Assembly (NCBI GenBank): GCA_004369045.1
Contig: ML213515.1
Span: 588,808 to 652,807, forward strand
Direction: 5' to 3'
DNA: 64,000 bases
Source: Heliocybe sulcata
Taxonomy: Eukaryota > Basidiomycota > Agaricomycetes > Gloeophyllales > Gloeophyllaceae
The translations under genes and the position numbers were made by a program. The notes beneath the pieces are model-generated. The model saw only the letters and a list, made by a program, of their open reading frames with translations, was not told where the DNA came from and searched no databases. This document shows positions 34,328 to 47,539 of this stretch, piece by piece (positions within the stretch are counted from its first letter, which is position 1; every line of letters begins with the position of its first letter).

Positions 34328-34334
34328 TTTTATA
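34328..34334 (-). promoter_or_regulatory. TATA box of the first MDR reductase gene
   Basis: TATAAAA on the minus strand, 61-67 bases upstream of the start codon at 34267. Confidence 0.45.
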
Positions 34335-35509
34335 CGTGCAGAGAACTTCGGTGCAAGGCGCGGCCTTGGTCATCTTCGGGTTATATTACAACAGACTCCC
34401 GAGGTTATGTGTTTCTTGCAGAAGCGTCACTAGTTGCAGCAGAAGTTCGCTGCGTCAGCCACCCACGACTGAGTCAAGGAGTGGCGCGACAGCTCGCGTG
34501 GGATGCCTTTTCTGGAAGGTACGAACCTTGCCGAAATGTCTTTCGCTCTTCTTCCGCTCTGATTCAACGCTTGTGAGGACGTTTACGGAACACGATCCGG
34601 AAATGTTTATAAAGTTGAATGAGATCCGAGGTTCTCCGAAAGGATGTGGTTGGACGATCTTGACTGACTCGGCTCGGCCATTTCCCCGCTGGGCTGACAG
34701 TACTACGGCCGTTGCCGAGAGCCAGTTCTGTGCTCATTAGAGCGTGCTCGCCAGCTAAGTTCCTCTTGCTAGGGTTAGCGGAACATACATCACTTCTTAC
34801 GGTTCTTAGTTTCTGATTGGCTTGCACATCCTTACCCTGAGTCATTCCCAGTAGCCAAGGTACTTCTTTACGTTGATCGCGAGCTGGTGGGCACTCGCAG
34901 CCGACATCCTCGCAGTCATATGGTACGCCGAGCGAATTCCAGCTGCAAAGACGGCAAGAAGGATTCACAGCTACACCGATAGTAACCGTGTTCTCCTTTT
35001 CCAAATTTGATAACACTGACGGAAAAGAATAATAGAAGGGACACGCGGGATCTCTATCCAGGCCAGAAGACTCAATTATAGGTCGTGTCTTGGAGCATCT
35101 GCCAATAACGGGACGATCTTGCCGGTAGTGGACTAGCAGAGCAAATAAGTCGCAGTACAACGGCGGCGTTAAGGTCAGGGAGCGGGAGTCTGCCCATAAC
35201 ATGCAAGTTTTTGTCCCCAGAGAAAGTCTTGACATGCCTCTAGTCGGATTTCTACCGGAACAGAGTTTTTACAACTCGAAAATTTGGCCGACCATCCCCG
35301 ACCATCCTCCTTCCTAGTCATACTGCTTCAAAGGTCGCTCTCGCTCGTATACTTGAACTCACTGTCTGATGTGCTCTTCGGCATCACGCAGTCATCGCGC
35401 ATGATTTGCCGCAGACATCCCTTCACTCGCCTCTAGGGACTACATTTGTTAGGCCGACGACTGCCCTAGACCCATTGTTGGCAATGGAATTCACCTTTTC
35501 GCTCGTGCG

Positions 35510-35805
35510 TCTTCTTATATCCGCGTCCGGGCGCCTTGCTGTCTCCATCTCGTATGCCCTCCATGAAGCTCAAGAGCCTGGTCAGCCACCGCAGGCTCGA
35601 ACACCCGGATTGTCTCGGCTTTGTTCTGCACGCGCGCTACGTCCTGGATAAGTCTCGCTTCCTGTTCTGGTCGCTCGGACATATACAAGCGATGACGTGC
35701 GGTTCTGATTACCGCAGAATAGGGCTCACGATTCAAGGCCAAGTTCACATTCAGCTGTATAACACGTTCTGTCTCGCAATCCGAGTTCCTGCGTGACATG
35801 TCTAT
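35510..35805 (-). repeat. Diverged repeat shared with 48.5 kb, copy 1
   Basis: The minus strand matches 48490-48785 (plus) in two blocks: one starting GAACTCGGATTGCGAGACAG, the other ending GCGCCCGGACGCGGATATA. The middle 150 or so bases are not similar. The outer blocks keep an open frame (ETERVIQL and GARTRI) in both copies. Confidence 0.65.
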
Positions 35806-36343
35806 GTTCGAGAATGTTGAGGGCACATGCGGACATGTACCAGCCGATCTGGTACGATATTAATCTCTTACTCAAGGCACTGACTGCACAATTCGCCCTC
35901 AGGCAGTATGAATCGCGAAGAGGAAGACAGACGGATGCGAGTCCGGCGTAATCATGGGAAGACGGGCAGTTTAGTTTCTCAATGTTGAGTGCAGATATTA
36001 CTGCCATCAATTAACGCAGAAATGTCTGGATAATAGGCGCTATAAGGGGGTTGCGGAGGAAGCCTCCGCAAAATGCCGCAAACATTATTGATCCGATCAA
36101 TTCATCTTTCGTGTGGCGTACGTAGCTTGCAGACTCTTCCACCGCTGCCGAGCATCGTCACTTTCATAGGGTCTGTAGTACGACACAGCCTGCACTCCTC
36201 CTTAAAGTGAAGATTCGATAATCGCGCACTAACTACATTGTTGTCGTAGAACTACAATTGATGGTATGTCCAAATGTCCATGACTACAGAAAAGAAAGGC
36301 GTCGTACTGCCGTAACCTAGGAAGGCATTATTCATCACGCTAT

Positions 36344-36703
36344 TCCTGATAAGTGAGTGCCTTATAATTGGGATTCATGGTCCACTAATGGATGAATACT
36401 CACAACAGCTACGTATATCGGTCTTGTATATGGCGACGGGTTTCTCGACACCCTTGTCTCTGCTTTCAGGGTCTATCACGATATGTGCCTGTCATTGGAT
36501 TGTAGTCAGACCCGCCGAGACATATCACCGGAGGAAAGTGATTGGGACTTACTGATAGACTCGAATCCCACTTGACGTACGTCGCCTTCACCCATCTGCC
36601 GTTGCATAATACTTCAACTAGCTCACCAGGCTAGGAAGCAGATCGTCAGTGACAACAGGCTGTTACGAGCATCAAGTCGTCAACTTACCTCGAAAGATGA
36701 CAT
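36344..36703 (-). CDS. Small Tudor/Agenet-like protein
   Basis: Three or four tiny exons read MSSFE, then PGELVEVLCNGRWVKATYVK (ending WDSSLS), then AHIVIDPESRDKGVEKPVAI followed by YKTDIRSC. The PGxxVEVxxNGRWxxAxV pattern is that of Tudor/Agenet-like beta-barrel folds. All three junctions have GTAAGT or GTGAGT donors and fit phase 0, 0 and 1. If the last intron ends at 36346, the codon across the splice is TGA and the protein is about 60 residues; a longer C-terminus is possible. Function unknown; methyl-lysine or peptide binding is only suggested by the fold. Confidence 0.5.
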
Positions 36704-38502
36704 ACTGACGTTGTATAATCGAGTGTGTGCCAGGGAGGGTGCTGTTTCTCTTTCGACGATAACAATTAGTGAGTTATTGCCGTCCCTCTCTCTCCACCTT
36801 AAATACTCAGCTGGCGTGGCGTCCCCGTATTTTGTTCTTCACAGCTTCTTGAGTGAAGAGTCTGAGGCTGGACAGGATGGAAACGAAACTCGTTGCTGTG
36901 CTCTCAACTGGCGTCTCTCGACCTCTGCTATCCTGCGCGCACTAGGCTCCGAGAGCCCTACGCGAATGGAAATTCTTCTGGTTTGATGTGATCGCCGTTC
37001 GATCTGCTCCCTACACGAGAGTCATCGCATCGAGTATTCGAGTCCGGAGGGGTGGCCTTTCCATGTTGGTCACAGCCAATGCTAGGAAAGCACATTGAGC
37101 GAGCGGACACATGTCATGCACACGATATCACACTCATCTGACGTACCTGCCATTATCCAACCGTGCCCAAGACTTGATGTCCATCGCGCCACACGACCAC
37201 GACCGGCGGTGTCATAGCGTCGGCTCCCATTACGGCACAGTGACACAGGATGCAGTGGACATGATTCGTTCACGGGCGTGCCTCGATGTCTGTTGTAATT
37301 TCCAGACAAGGAATGGCTGGTGAGGCAGGGGAGATTACTAGAAGGAAGAGAGATCTCGCGATGTCAGTACTACCCAAAGGTAAGCTTGTCGCTTGCTTGT
37401 TACCATGGAGCGTTCGCAGCATTGTAACATTGACACATCCCCTTGGGTCGAGGTCACGAAATGCCACTCTTGGCGTAGGTAACCATACCGGTGCGTCTGT
37501 CAGTCGAGCACATAGCTTGCCGTACACCAGTTCGTCTTCTCATCCTCTTCGCACAATCAAGAGAAATCCGGGCATGTCGCGGATACGCCTAGTCCTTCTC
37601 GAAATCAACGCAAAAACCTGTTCCTGACTAGCGACCTTTGACAGCACCATTCATCCCGAAGTGTGCAGTATGGTATTGAGAAGGAAACCTTGGAACGTTG
37701 ACGACTCACCTGCGGGTCTTGATGCAAGCGGTGGGTCGGTCCTGCTCGAAAATCTTTCATCAGCATTGTGTCCTGGTGAGCTTCTCGATATATATCCGGG
37801 CTATACCCTCAATATAGTGATTAAGGCTCCTACGATCTTCTCCAAGTTGACCCTGGTAGTGGAGGCGACCACAAGCCATAGCTGTGGTTAGTCCTCAAGT
37901 GTATGGCACGGGTGCTTATGGAGCCCCACGGAGAAGCCTGGTAAACTCATCGTTCGCAACGGGTTGGAGGGTGCCGTTAGTGGGCTGAGTTTGCTAGCGA
38001 GCGATGACTCAGGGTCCAGCGGTCCTAAACCAATCAGCGACCTCAATCGTCAAAATAACATTTTATGGCTAACCCTCTCCGGAGGAACTGAGCCGAGTAA
38101 TTCCAGTGAGCACACAAGACTCTCTCATAGGGTACCCGCAGCCCAACCACGTCCTGCGGAGCATGTCGGATTGCGTCCTTATCGGCATCCTTGCTTCTCG
38201 CCTCTCGTTCCGCGAATCTCCTCGCAGCGTTGCGCGAGTTTGAGTGCGACGAACAATATTGGGCGCTTGTGCTCCAAATTAGGCATCCCACGCGAGCTAT
38301 TGCAGCCGCCTGTGGCGCAGCAAAATTCTGCAAGAGTGACGACTTCCGGGAAAACGAAGCATCTGAAACGAAGCATCTGTAAGCTGCTCGAAGATGACCA
38401 AGCCTGCACTCCCCACCGAGCATTTGCGCTTCTACAAGAGCCCCATCCTTGCTCTCTACCTATCAGCACTTCCATCCTGAACAGCTTTCGCTTGTGTTCG
38501 CA
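36704..38502. other. Gene-poor stretch
   Basis: About 1.8 kb upstream of the second MDR reductase. Frames such as 37286-37627 and 37964-38596 (plus) carry no recognisable motif. I see no gene. Confidence 0.4.
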
Positions 38503-39831
38503 ATGGCTCCAGTTCGCAACGGCCGCCACCTCTTCAACGAGATTCCTACGGGTGAGTGGTTATTCCATCACTATTTTGTCGCGAGATCTTTATTAATGTG
38601 GAGATTAATTGGCCAGGTTACCCAGTGCCCGGAAAGACGACAGTGTACGATGGCAGCGAGACCATCGACCCTGATACTGTTCCCTTGAACGGTGGCTTTA
38701 TTGTTAAAACGCTTGCCCTCTCTATCGACCCGTACATGCGTGGTAAGATGCGCGACTCATCTATTAAGAGCTACACGGTAAGCGGCATGCATTATCTCCT
38801 GCGTCATGAACGCATCTAACTTTTTGTCGTGAGCCTGCGTATACCCTTGGCCAGCCGTTGTATAACTTCGGAATCGGCGTTGTCGTACGCTCCGACAATT
38901 CCCAGTTCAAAGCCGGCCAGCATGTTTACGGCGGTACCTTCCGTGAGTCTCCTCACCGGATTATATCGTCCACATCTGACGTCACTTTCTCACAGCCTTC
39001 CAGGAATACTTCGTCGATACCGATGCGGGCAAGTACCGTATTATCGAGAATAAGGAGGGTATTCCTTGGAGCGTCTACGTTGGCGCGGCTGGCATGCCTG
39101 GTCAAACGGCGTACTACGCGTGGAAGGAGTACTCCAACGGGAAGAAGGGCGAGACGGCGTTTGTAACCTCTGGAGCTGGGTCCGTCGGATCGTAAGTCTT
39201 GCCACACTCCTCACATTTCTACCACGGAAATATTCAGACTCTAATCCCCTGGCGCAGCTTCGTCGTTCAACTCGCTAAACTTGACGGCCTGAAGGTTATT
39301 GCCTCGGCTGGCTCGGATGAGAAGGTCGAGTTCCTCAAGAGCATAGGCGCGGACGTGGCGTTCAACTATAAGACCACTTCCACAAGCGAGGTGCTGGAAA
39401 AGGAGGGCGGTATCGACGTCTACTGGGACAACGTCGGCGGAGAGACCCTCGACGCTGCTATCGGGGCTGCGCACACCAACGCACGATTCATCGTAAGCCG
39501 CCAGTGCCCTCCATAGCGCTTCTTTGACCTGACGAGTTGCAACTAGGAATGCGGCATGATCAGTGGTTACAACGCCACTGAGCCTTATGGCGTCAAGAAC
39601 ATGATGCAGGTCGTCTCCAAGCAGCTCAAATTGTACGGCTTTATCGTCTTCGCCCTTGCGTCCAAGTACCAGGAGGAGTTCTACCGCCTTGTTCCGGGAA
39701 TGATCGCCAGGGGTGAGCTCAAGTACACTGAGGATGTTAGTGTAGGCCTTGAGACCGTCGGCGAGGCGATCCTCGCTGTTCAAAACGGTACCAATAAGGC
39801 GAAAAAGGTCATCAAGGTTGCCGATGCATAA
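38503..39831 (+). CDS. NADP-dependent MDR reductase (second of two)
   Basis: Close paralogue of the reductase at 32950-34267 with the same exon plan: MAPVRNGRHLFNEIPT, GYPVPGKTTVYDGSETIDPD, ALSIDPYMRGKMRDSSIKSY, FGIGVVVRSDNSQF, YVGAAGMPGQTAYYAW and TSGAGSVGS (Ser for Pro in the nucleotide-binding turn), DVYWDNVGGETLDAAI, SVGLETVGEAIL, ending KKVIKVADA. Predicted cytosolic NADPH-dependent reductase of activated double bonds. The two paralogues are divergent and separated by 4.2 kb. All junctions keep the frame. Confidence 0.9.
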
Positions 39832-41387
39832 TAGCTATGGTCGCATACCTAAAAGAGATGTGCATATAATTTGTACTATACACATGAAGTGTTTCTCAGT
39901 TCTGGTACCTCATGGCCCTTCCACGACAGTCGGATGCATTATCACAAGGGGCTGACTTTTGCTGAAGTTCTTGATGTCTTCTGCCCTGCAGAACTTTGCA
40001 AGGATGGATCGAGCGTCCCGACTGGGGCCTAGAGTACGACAGGATTATGCATACGTTGCATATTCGCGTAGTGATTTACATTCGAGATGGACCCAGAAAT
40101 CTGGTGTGGCAAGGTGCTGCACGCAACTTGACAGCGAGAGATCGTCGCCCACAATTCCAGGCGCTGAGACAGGGACAGCCCGTGAAGGTGCTTTACCTTT
40201 GACCTTGGGCCTCGAAAGAAGTCATCACCACCAAGAGCAAACTTCTTCTGTGATCAGACAAAGTCGCTCTCCAGAAGAAGCGCCAAGAAGAAATCCAACA
40301 ATAGCGAGAGAAAATCCGTGCGGGCTAACCTTGACATTCGAAGGCGTTGGTGATTCCCCAAACACGCACAGCGCAGACTTTACGGCGGTAGGGATCAATG
40401 TCACCTCGGATACAGTTAGAGTTACGTCCCGCCTGCTTGGACGGTAGTGGGCAACAACATTGTCGATTCCAGCGATCCGTAATCCTCGACGTTCAATCCC
40501 GCACCATACAAAAGAGCGGCTCCAACGGTACACCGATGAGACGAAAGGCGGCGAGACCCCGTATTCCGCATCGTAATGTTTCAAGAAGCTGAGAACCAGG
40601 AGCTATCACGTTCGCACCACGACAATTGGCAGCTTCTAGTGGGTGTGGCGAGTTGAGACAATTGTCGTGGAATATGAGGAGCGAACAAGCATAGGCTTCC
40701 CAGGAATCATTTCCGCGTGTTTCGATGCCAGGCATGAACTGGAGACAAGCGAGACAAGTGATGGCAGAACAGGTCGGTCAAGAACTGCCGGGGCGACGTG
40801 CAGAGGAGATCCGTGATGAAAAGCTCGGAAACAGATCCAGTCCATTCTCGGTTTATAGGCGCTTCATGACCGCGCCACCGACATTGCACTTCCGTATCTC
40901 CGCGCTCAGACTGCCTGCCTAGTACGCAACTCCCTTTGAGAGGACTGCAAGAGTGATGAGCAGGTGGTGGTTGTGGTAATTGTATCTGAGACGGTCAAAC
41001 ATGTACAAATCGACACTTCGGGAACGTTATGCAATCCCCGGCTTCTCGTCTTTTGTCTCTTGCTCTGGCGCGCGTTAAGGCGGGATCCTGTTTATTGTCT
41101 TGCCCTCTCTCCGAAGTTCTCCTCCAGATTGTTCCTAGGCGTCGGTTATCTTTGAATACAAAAGACCGTTTCATATTCCACTCGGTGCACTGTCAAGAGA
41201 CAAAAACCATCTCCGAGACTTTTGTCGTGCCGGGAAATTGCAGTGAAACATGGCCACACTCCTCCATACGATTATAGGTCTCCTAGGGGCCTATTTAATA
41301 GGCCACACAATGAGACGGGGGCCCCATCTCTCGCGACACAATACCTGAGTCGACAGCCTATTCATTGTCCGACCTCCTGTCTCACCA
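39832..41387. other. Intergenic stretch
   Basis: About 1.5 kb with frames up to 162 codons (39959-40447 plus) but no family features. A palindromic TATA-containing element lies near its right end. Confidence 0.45.
41288..41304. promoter_or_regulatory. Palindrome enclosing a TATA-like core
   Basis: GGCCTATTTAATAGGCC is a perfect 8-base inverted repeat around one central base, 84-100 bases upstream of the MYND gene's ATG. The TATTTAA core may act as a TATA box; the arms could bind a dimeric factor. Confidence 0.4.
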
Positions 41388-42362
41388 ATGGCCACCGCTT
41401 ACTACTCCCAGCCTGCTGCGGCGAACTATCACTCTCCCTCGTCCTCGCATCACAAGGAGAGGGGGTACCGTGTATGCGATACTTGCGGTGCTGCAGAGAC
41501 ACCCGCTACCGGACGCTTCCGGCTATGCGGCGGCTGCGTGAGTCTCTAGTGATTGTCTGTGAGCGAGAGAGACTAACGCCTATGCGATGTGTTACTAGAT
41601 GGCCACCCAATACTGCGTAAGTCCTACCGTGCTCCTGCCGACCGACCCGTATTCACCGTTTCCCAGTCACAGGACTGTCAAAAAGCCGACTGGGCGTCCC
41701 ACAAGGCAGTATGCCAACACACCGCCTCGACATTGTCGGCGGCGAAGCAGCAAACTGTGTCAGGCATCGCCGAGGAGAACATCGCCAAGTACCTGCGCAA
41801 ATTTACCTCGAGCTTCCAGGACCTCCTGAGCTGGGCGGGGTTCCAGGCGCTCCAGCTGAGGCGATGCCCGGCGAATATCCGGCAACAGGCGTTACTCATC
41901 GAGCTTGATTTCCACAACTCTAGTGACCCAATGCGTCGGTGCGTTTCATCTCGTCGCTCAAGTAGGTCTTGAGATCGGAAGATTGACTGGGGTTATTTAG
42001 GTTCACGATCAAAGGCACGCATATTGTACCGAAGACGTACGTGACGGGCTCGGACCCGCTCGTCGCGGCGGAGATGGAGCGCCGGGACGAGCGGTCGCGG
42101 CGTGCAGGCGGGATCGGGAGTGTTCTCATCATCATCCAGTGCGGGGCGATCAACCAGGTGATGCCCGTCGAGGTCGACTCGCCCGCCAAAATCTCGTGGG
42201 ACGAGCGGGGGGACTGGGCGGAGGTTCTGAACCAGTTCGTCCACTCTGGGCGGACAGACTTCAAGCCGATCTCCACGACGGCGAGAGGGTGAGTGGTCTC
42301 CATCTGGTAATTACTGGGCAGGTTCTGACGTCGGTGTTTCCGTCAGGATCGTCTATGGATAG
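41388..42362 (+). CDS. MYND zinc-finger protein
   Basis: Five exons. The first reads MATAYYSQPAAANYHSPSSS and ends in the first half of the finger (CDTCGAAETPATGRFRLCGG). A micro-exon MATQYC (18 bases) continues it, and the third exon begins SQDCQKADWASHKAVCQH, completing the Cys/His pattern of a MYND domain (C-x2-C, C-x2-C, YC-x3-C, H-x3-C). MYND domains bind proline-rich partners, often in transcriptional repression. The rest (LRKFTSSFQDLLSWAGFQAL, VPKTYVTGSDPLVAAEMER, KISWDERGDWAEVLNQFV) is typical of mushroom MYND proteins without a SET domain. The last exon encodes IVYG and the stop. Confidence 0.85.
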
Positions 42363-43315
42363 GCGCCCCCGATTTTTAGATTCGTGGGTTATCGGTGCTG
42401 CGCGCTGGTGACTTTTATGGACGCTGTGGTGATACCTTATTCGTCTTCGTCGTCTATATTTATTCGCTTTCGTGCTTTCTGTACTTTGTTCTACGACATC
42501 TTGGATAGCCTGCTGCTGGTTATTCTTGCTTAGCTGTATCAACACTACGAGTGGCTCTATGATAATGACAAGAATGATGATTTCATGCTATCGTGGCGGT
42601 TGTCATCGGTCTATGTAAGCCTTAAGGAATTCCCTATTCTGGAACTGCACTGCTCTGCGGCCTTTGATCAATGTTTTTGCGATCTGATCTGAACGTTGAC
42701 GTTCATCACCGCCTTCAAGTTCGATCTTTCAGTTTTATCTACTATCGACAACTAGGATGTGGCTCTATAGATATTTCCGAACTGAGGCTCCTCGGGGTGC
42801 TACGGTAATCTATCCGAACCTATCCGAATCGTCCGAGGCACGCTGAAAACGCGAAGCACACTGCTAGCGCTCAGACGGAGTTCCTGTTCTAAGATCTGCG
42901 CAGGCGATCCATTCTACCCCGCAGACTTTCCCTGCCGTAACGTTCCTCTCTGGTTAAAACACCTTACAGGCGTTGTCGTACACTCAATCCAACCGGAAAA
43001 GAGCAAGTGAAAGTCACTACGCGGGTGGGTGGCGAGAAGCGAATGTAAGGTTAATTGTGAGTCTTCTAGCTGCGAATCACGACCTCCATTAAGCCCTTCG
43101 TCGTTGTCTTCTACACCTCGTTTTTGTTCAAGCCAATCAGCGATAGGGATGGACACTTCGTTCTTGACTGCTCTCCTTCCTTCTCATGTGCTACGCGCCT
43201 CGCCCTCAGTTGCCAAGCGAACGTCGTACACCCTAGAGCAGATTCTGCAGGTATAAAAGTATGAGGATATGACTGCAGAGAGCTAGCCTCTTCCCGGTTC
43301 TGTTCTCTGGCTACT
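42363..43315. other. Intergenic stretch
   Basis: About 950 bases between the MYND and chitinase genes, no gene seen apart from the chitinase TATA box. Confidence 0.5.
43252..43258 (+). promoter_or_regulatory. TATA box of the chitinase gene
   Basis: TATAAAA, 58-64 bases upstream of the ATG at 43316. Confidence 0.5.
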
Positions 43316-44738
<1,423 letters not shown>

Positions 44739-45110
44739 CTATACCTGTTCCCTCGAGGGGTTTGTATTTGGTAGATGTACACTGTGCTTTTGGTATCACA
44801 TTTTTTATCTGGGCTTTTAACATGCATTGGGGCCGTGTATACTAACCTGCTGACCTTGTAAGTGACTTTTTTTAAAGTACCCTTGGAGTAACCTCAAAAG
44901 TCCACGTGGCAGCACAGAGTTCAATTACGTAAACGCTATGTCACCGTACATTACCCCGTTTTCTGGACCACCGTTCGCCCGCCCGACATTAACGTCTCGG
45001 CTTCCCTCGACCAACTATAAGAGGCCAGCGTGGCACGTCCTATCCTACCCTAGCTTTCTGATCACCGTCTCCTACATTGTCCACATAGTATCGCTCGAAT
45101 TCCTGTGGCC
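44739..45110. other. Intergenic stretch
   Basis: About 370 bases between the chitinase and YPI1 genes, holding the chitinase 3' end and the YPI1 promoter. Confidence 0.5.
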
Positions 45111-45728
45111 ATGGCATATGTGGCGACACAGCGCGCACCTGGGGCGTCGGCGCCCTCGGACGGGTCGAGGACTATCACCATTCACGACGTCCAGCCTCGA
45201 CCGGGCTCTAGTGGGGGAGGAGGAGGAGACACTGGGGATGTGGGGGACGGGGCGGGGGCTGTGGGGAGTTTGAGGCTTCGAGGAGGACCGAGGAGGACGA
45301 GGGAGCGCGTGCGGTGGACGGACGATGTGGTCGATAATGAGCATATGGGGAAGAAGAAGTCGAAGAGTGCGTTGTCTTTCCTCGCTTGGGAATTACTGAT
45401 TTTGAGGGTTGATGGGATGGCAGTATGTTGTATATACCATAAACCGCGCAAGTTTGACGAGTCGTCGTCGGAAGAGGACTCGGACTCGGACTCGGACTCG
45501 GATGATAGTGGGCCGTCGAGGAGTCAGAGGTATCGGCATAATAACCCGCATTGTCGGCATCATAGGCATCCGGAGGGCGAGGGCGAGGGCGGGACGGCGA
45601 GGCGGGACCCGAGCGAGGCGGCTGCGGTGGTTGTTCAGGAGCATGAGGGCGAAGACGGAGACGAGACGAACGCGTATGAACGCGGGCCTGGGAAGAGCTC
45701 GAAGAAGGGGAAGGGCAAGGCGGAGTAG
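45111..45728 (+). CDS. YPI1: Type 1 protein phosphatase inhibitor
   Basis: Two exons, start [20 protein letters not shown]. The first exon ends [20 protein letters not shown] and the second begins [20 protein letters not shown]; together they form the signature of the YPI1/PPP1R11 family (VRWxxxVVDNE, KKKSKICCI), including the RVxW-type PP1-binding element. The intron is GTGCGT...GGCAG. The rest is disordered: an acidic Asp/Ser run, a His-rich stretch and a Lys/Gly-rich tail. Nuclear regulator of PP1 (Glc7). Confidence 0.92.
   Translation: MAYVATQRAPGASAPSDGSRTITIHDVQPRPGSSGGGGGDTGDVGDGAGAVGSLRLRGGPRRTRERVRWTDDVVDNEHMGKKKSKSALSFLAWELLILRVDGMAVCCIYHKPRKFDESSSEEDSDSDSDSDDSGPSRSQRYRHNNPHCRHHRHPEGEGEGGTARRDPSEAAAVVVQEHEGEDGDETNAYERGPGKSSKKGKGKAE
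45480..45503. repeat. Hexanucleotide microsatellite in YPI1
   Basis: Four tandem CGGACT-type units encode the Asp/Ser run of YPI1, so slippage here would change the acidic stretch in steps of two residues. Confidence 0.6.
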
Positions 45729-46602
45729 GCTTAGGCTGCTTGGTCGGGACCTGTGAGTGGAGGATCGTGTTTGCGAAGATTGTACGCTGACATGCGATAG
45801 CTTAATTGCGACTCGGAGTGTATCATATGTATTCTACAGTTACTGCGGACTGGCTGGGCAGGCGTTCGTACGTCTGAATAATATCGTCGTTTTAATGGAT
45901 TCTTCCTCTATCTTTGCCAAGGCAGCGCTGGGCTGGGTACTTGCAGTTTGCGTTGCTTACAGTTTGTGAGTGTCGAGCGTTACTCGAGACCCATCCGCTC
46001 CTCGTCGCAACTCCTGCCACGGCCATTGTCGTCCATCCTTCCTCCGCGGCGCTTTGTGGTACTTCCCATACCGCGACGTCGTTGTCAGCAAAAGGGCACA
46101 GAGTCCAGAACAGATGTGTTGATGCTGATGTTTGTCGTTACAGGCGCATATACTTACGCGTCTCTCGGAACCTGTGGTTCGTAATTAAGGCGTCCTTGCA
46201 GTTTACGGGCTTGTACGGGCTCGCCGCAATGACAAACATCAGCAAAGTCCCGAAATGCCCGATCGGTATGCTTGTTTACGCCTATCAAAGTAGAAGAAGG
46301 GACGCTTACTGATCAGAACATCACTTCTTGCTAACAGACATGTTCTCTCTCCCATAGATACCGAGTAGGTTGTACGTTGAACACCGCGCATGCCCGTCCA
46401 GCGCGCGCACGCCCAGGACAGTCTGATAAATGCTGCCCGGCGCATCCCGAATATTGCAGTCCTCTTCTGGTGTGCCCTGTCAGACGCCGTGCACGACCGG
46501 AAGCCTGCTTCAGAGCGATGTATTTAAGCGTCAGATTGTCGACGGTAGGCAGCATCGATCTCAACACTCTCACCTCACTTCAAAGCTCAGCACACCTTCA
46601 GA
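45729..46602. other. Intergenic stretch
   Basis: About 870 bases between YPI1 and the GST gene; no gene seen, only the TATA-like element at its right end. Confidence 0.5.
46521..46528 (+). promoter_or_regulatory. TATA-like box of the GST gene
   Basis: TATTTAAG, 75-82 bases upstream of the ATG at 46603. Confidence 0.4.
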
Positions 46603-47539
46603 ATGTCTCACGGAAAGCAGTTTACTCTCTACACTCACAAGGTATGTGAAATCTGCGCCGTCGTGATCTGCAGTAGGTGACCACGGTTGTTACATTAGGC
46701 AGGCCCCAATGGATGGAAGGTCGCCTACTTCCTGACGGAGCTCGGCCTCACGTACGAGTCTATTTACCTGGACTTCAACAAGGAGGAGCACAAGGCGCCC
46801 GCGTACACCGGCAAGTATAATCCGAACGGTCGCATCCCGACTCTGATCGACCACACGTATGTGTTTTCGATTGTTTATGTTCGCTTTTCCTTACTCCTAT
46901 AAACTAACAGGAACAATGACTTCATACTCTGGGAGTCGAACGCCATTCTGACCTACCTTGCCGACAAGTACGACACCGAGCACAAGTTCAGCGCCATTAC
47001 CGCCGATGACCAGGCAAGTTCTCCGCCACTTCTGATTCATCCCCATCTCATGCCCTTGCAGTACCGGCAGCTTCAGTGGCTCTTGTTCCAGGCCTCCGGT
47101 CAAGGCCCCTACTTTGGCCAGGCCGCCTGGTTTATCTTCTATCACCCCGAGAAGTAGGCATCAAATATCTTCTCATCGCCGACTGCGTACTCATGGCTTG
47201 CCGCAGGGTTCCCTCCGCGCTCGAGCGCTACCACAACGAGATCAAGCGCGTCTTCAAGGTTCTCGATGGCGAGCTCGCCAAGCGCGAGTGGCTCGTCGGC
47301 GACAAGTACTCCATCGCGGACCTGGTACGTCCCGTCCCTATCTGACTTGCAATGGTGCTAACGCTGCATGCGCAAAGTCGTTCATCTCGTGGAATGTGTT
47401 GGGCACCGGTCCCTTGGCTCCGCCCGACTACGACATTGCGAAGGAGGTCCCGCATTTCTGGGCGTGGTTCCAGAAGATGCAGGCCAGGCCGGCCATTGCG
47501 AAGGTGCACGCTGAGAAGGAGGCCGTTAACAAGCAGTGA
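46603..47539 (+). CDS. Glutathione S-transferase, Ure2p-like
   Basis: Six exons, start MSHGKQFTLYTHK. The N-terminal thioredoxin-fold domain reads GPNGWKVAYFLTELGLTYES, YNPNGRIPTLIDH and WESNAILTYLADKYD, with the NPNGRIP and ESNAI glutathione-site motifs of the Ure2p-like class. The all-helical C-terminal domain includes YRQLQWLLFQASGQGPYFGQ, KREWLVGDKYSIADL and FWAWFQKMQARPAI. Cytosolic; expected to conjugate glutathione to electrophiles or reduce peroxides and quinones. This class is expanded in wood-decay fungi that meet lignin products. Intact. Confidence 0.93.

Larger units (their letters stand above)
34268..36343. other. Gene-poor stretch with a repeat fragment
   Basis: No gene I can support. 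A 223-codon minus-strand frame (34564-35235) has no family features. Bases 35510-35805 form one copy of a repeat shared with 48.5 kb. Confidence 0.45.

Noticed and set aside
34564-35235. Minus-strand open frame of 223 codons
   Set aside because: No domain, signal peptide or family-like pattern, irregular composition, and no flanking splice partners; a frame of this length can occur by chance in 64 kb read six ways.
39959-40447. Plus-strand frame of 162 codons
   Set aside because: Composition unlike neighbouring proteins and no motif; treated as intergenic.
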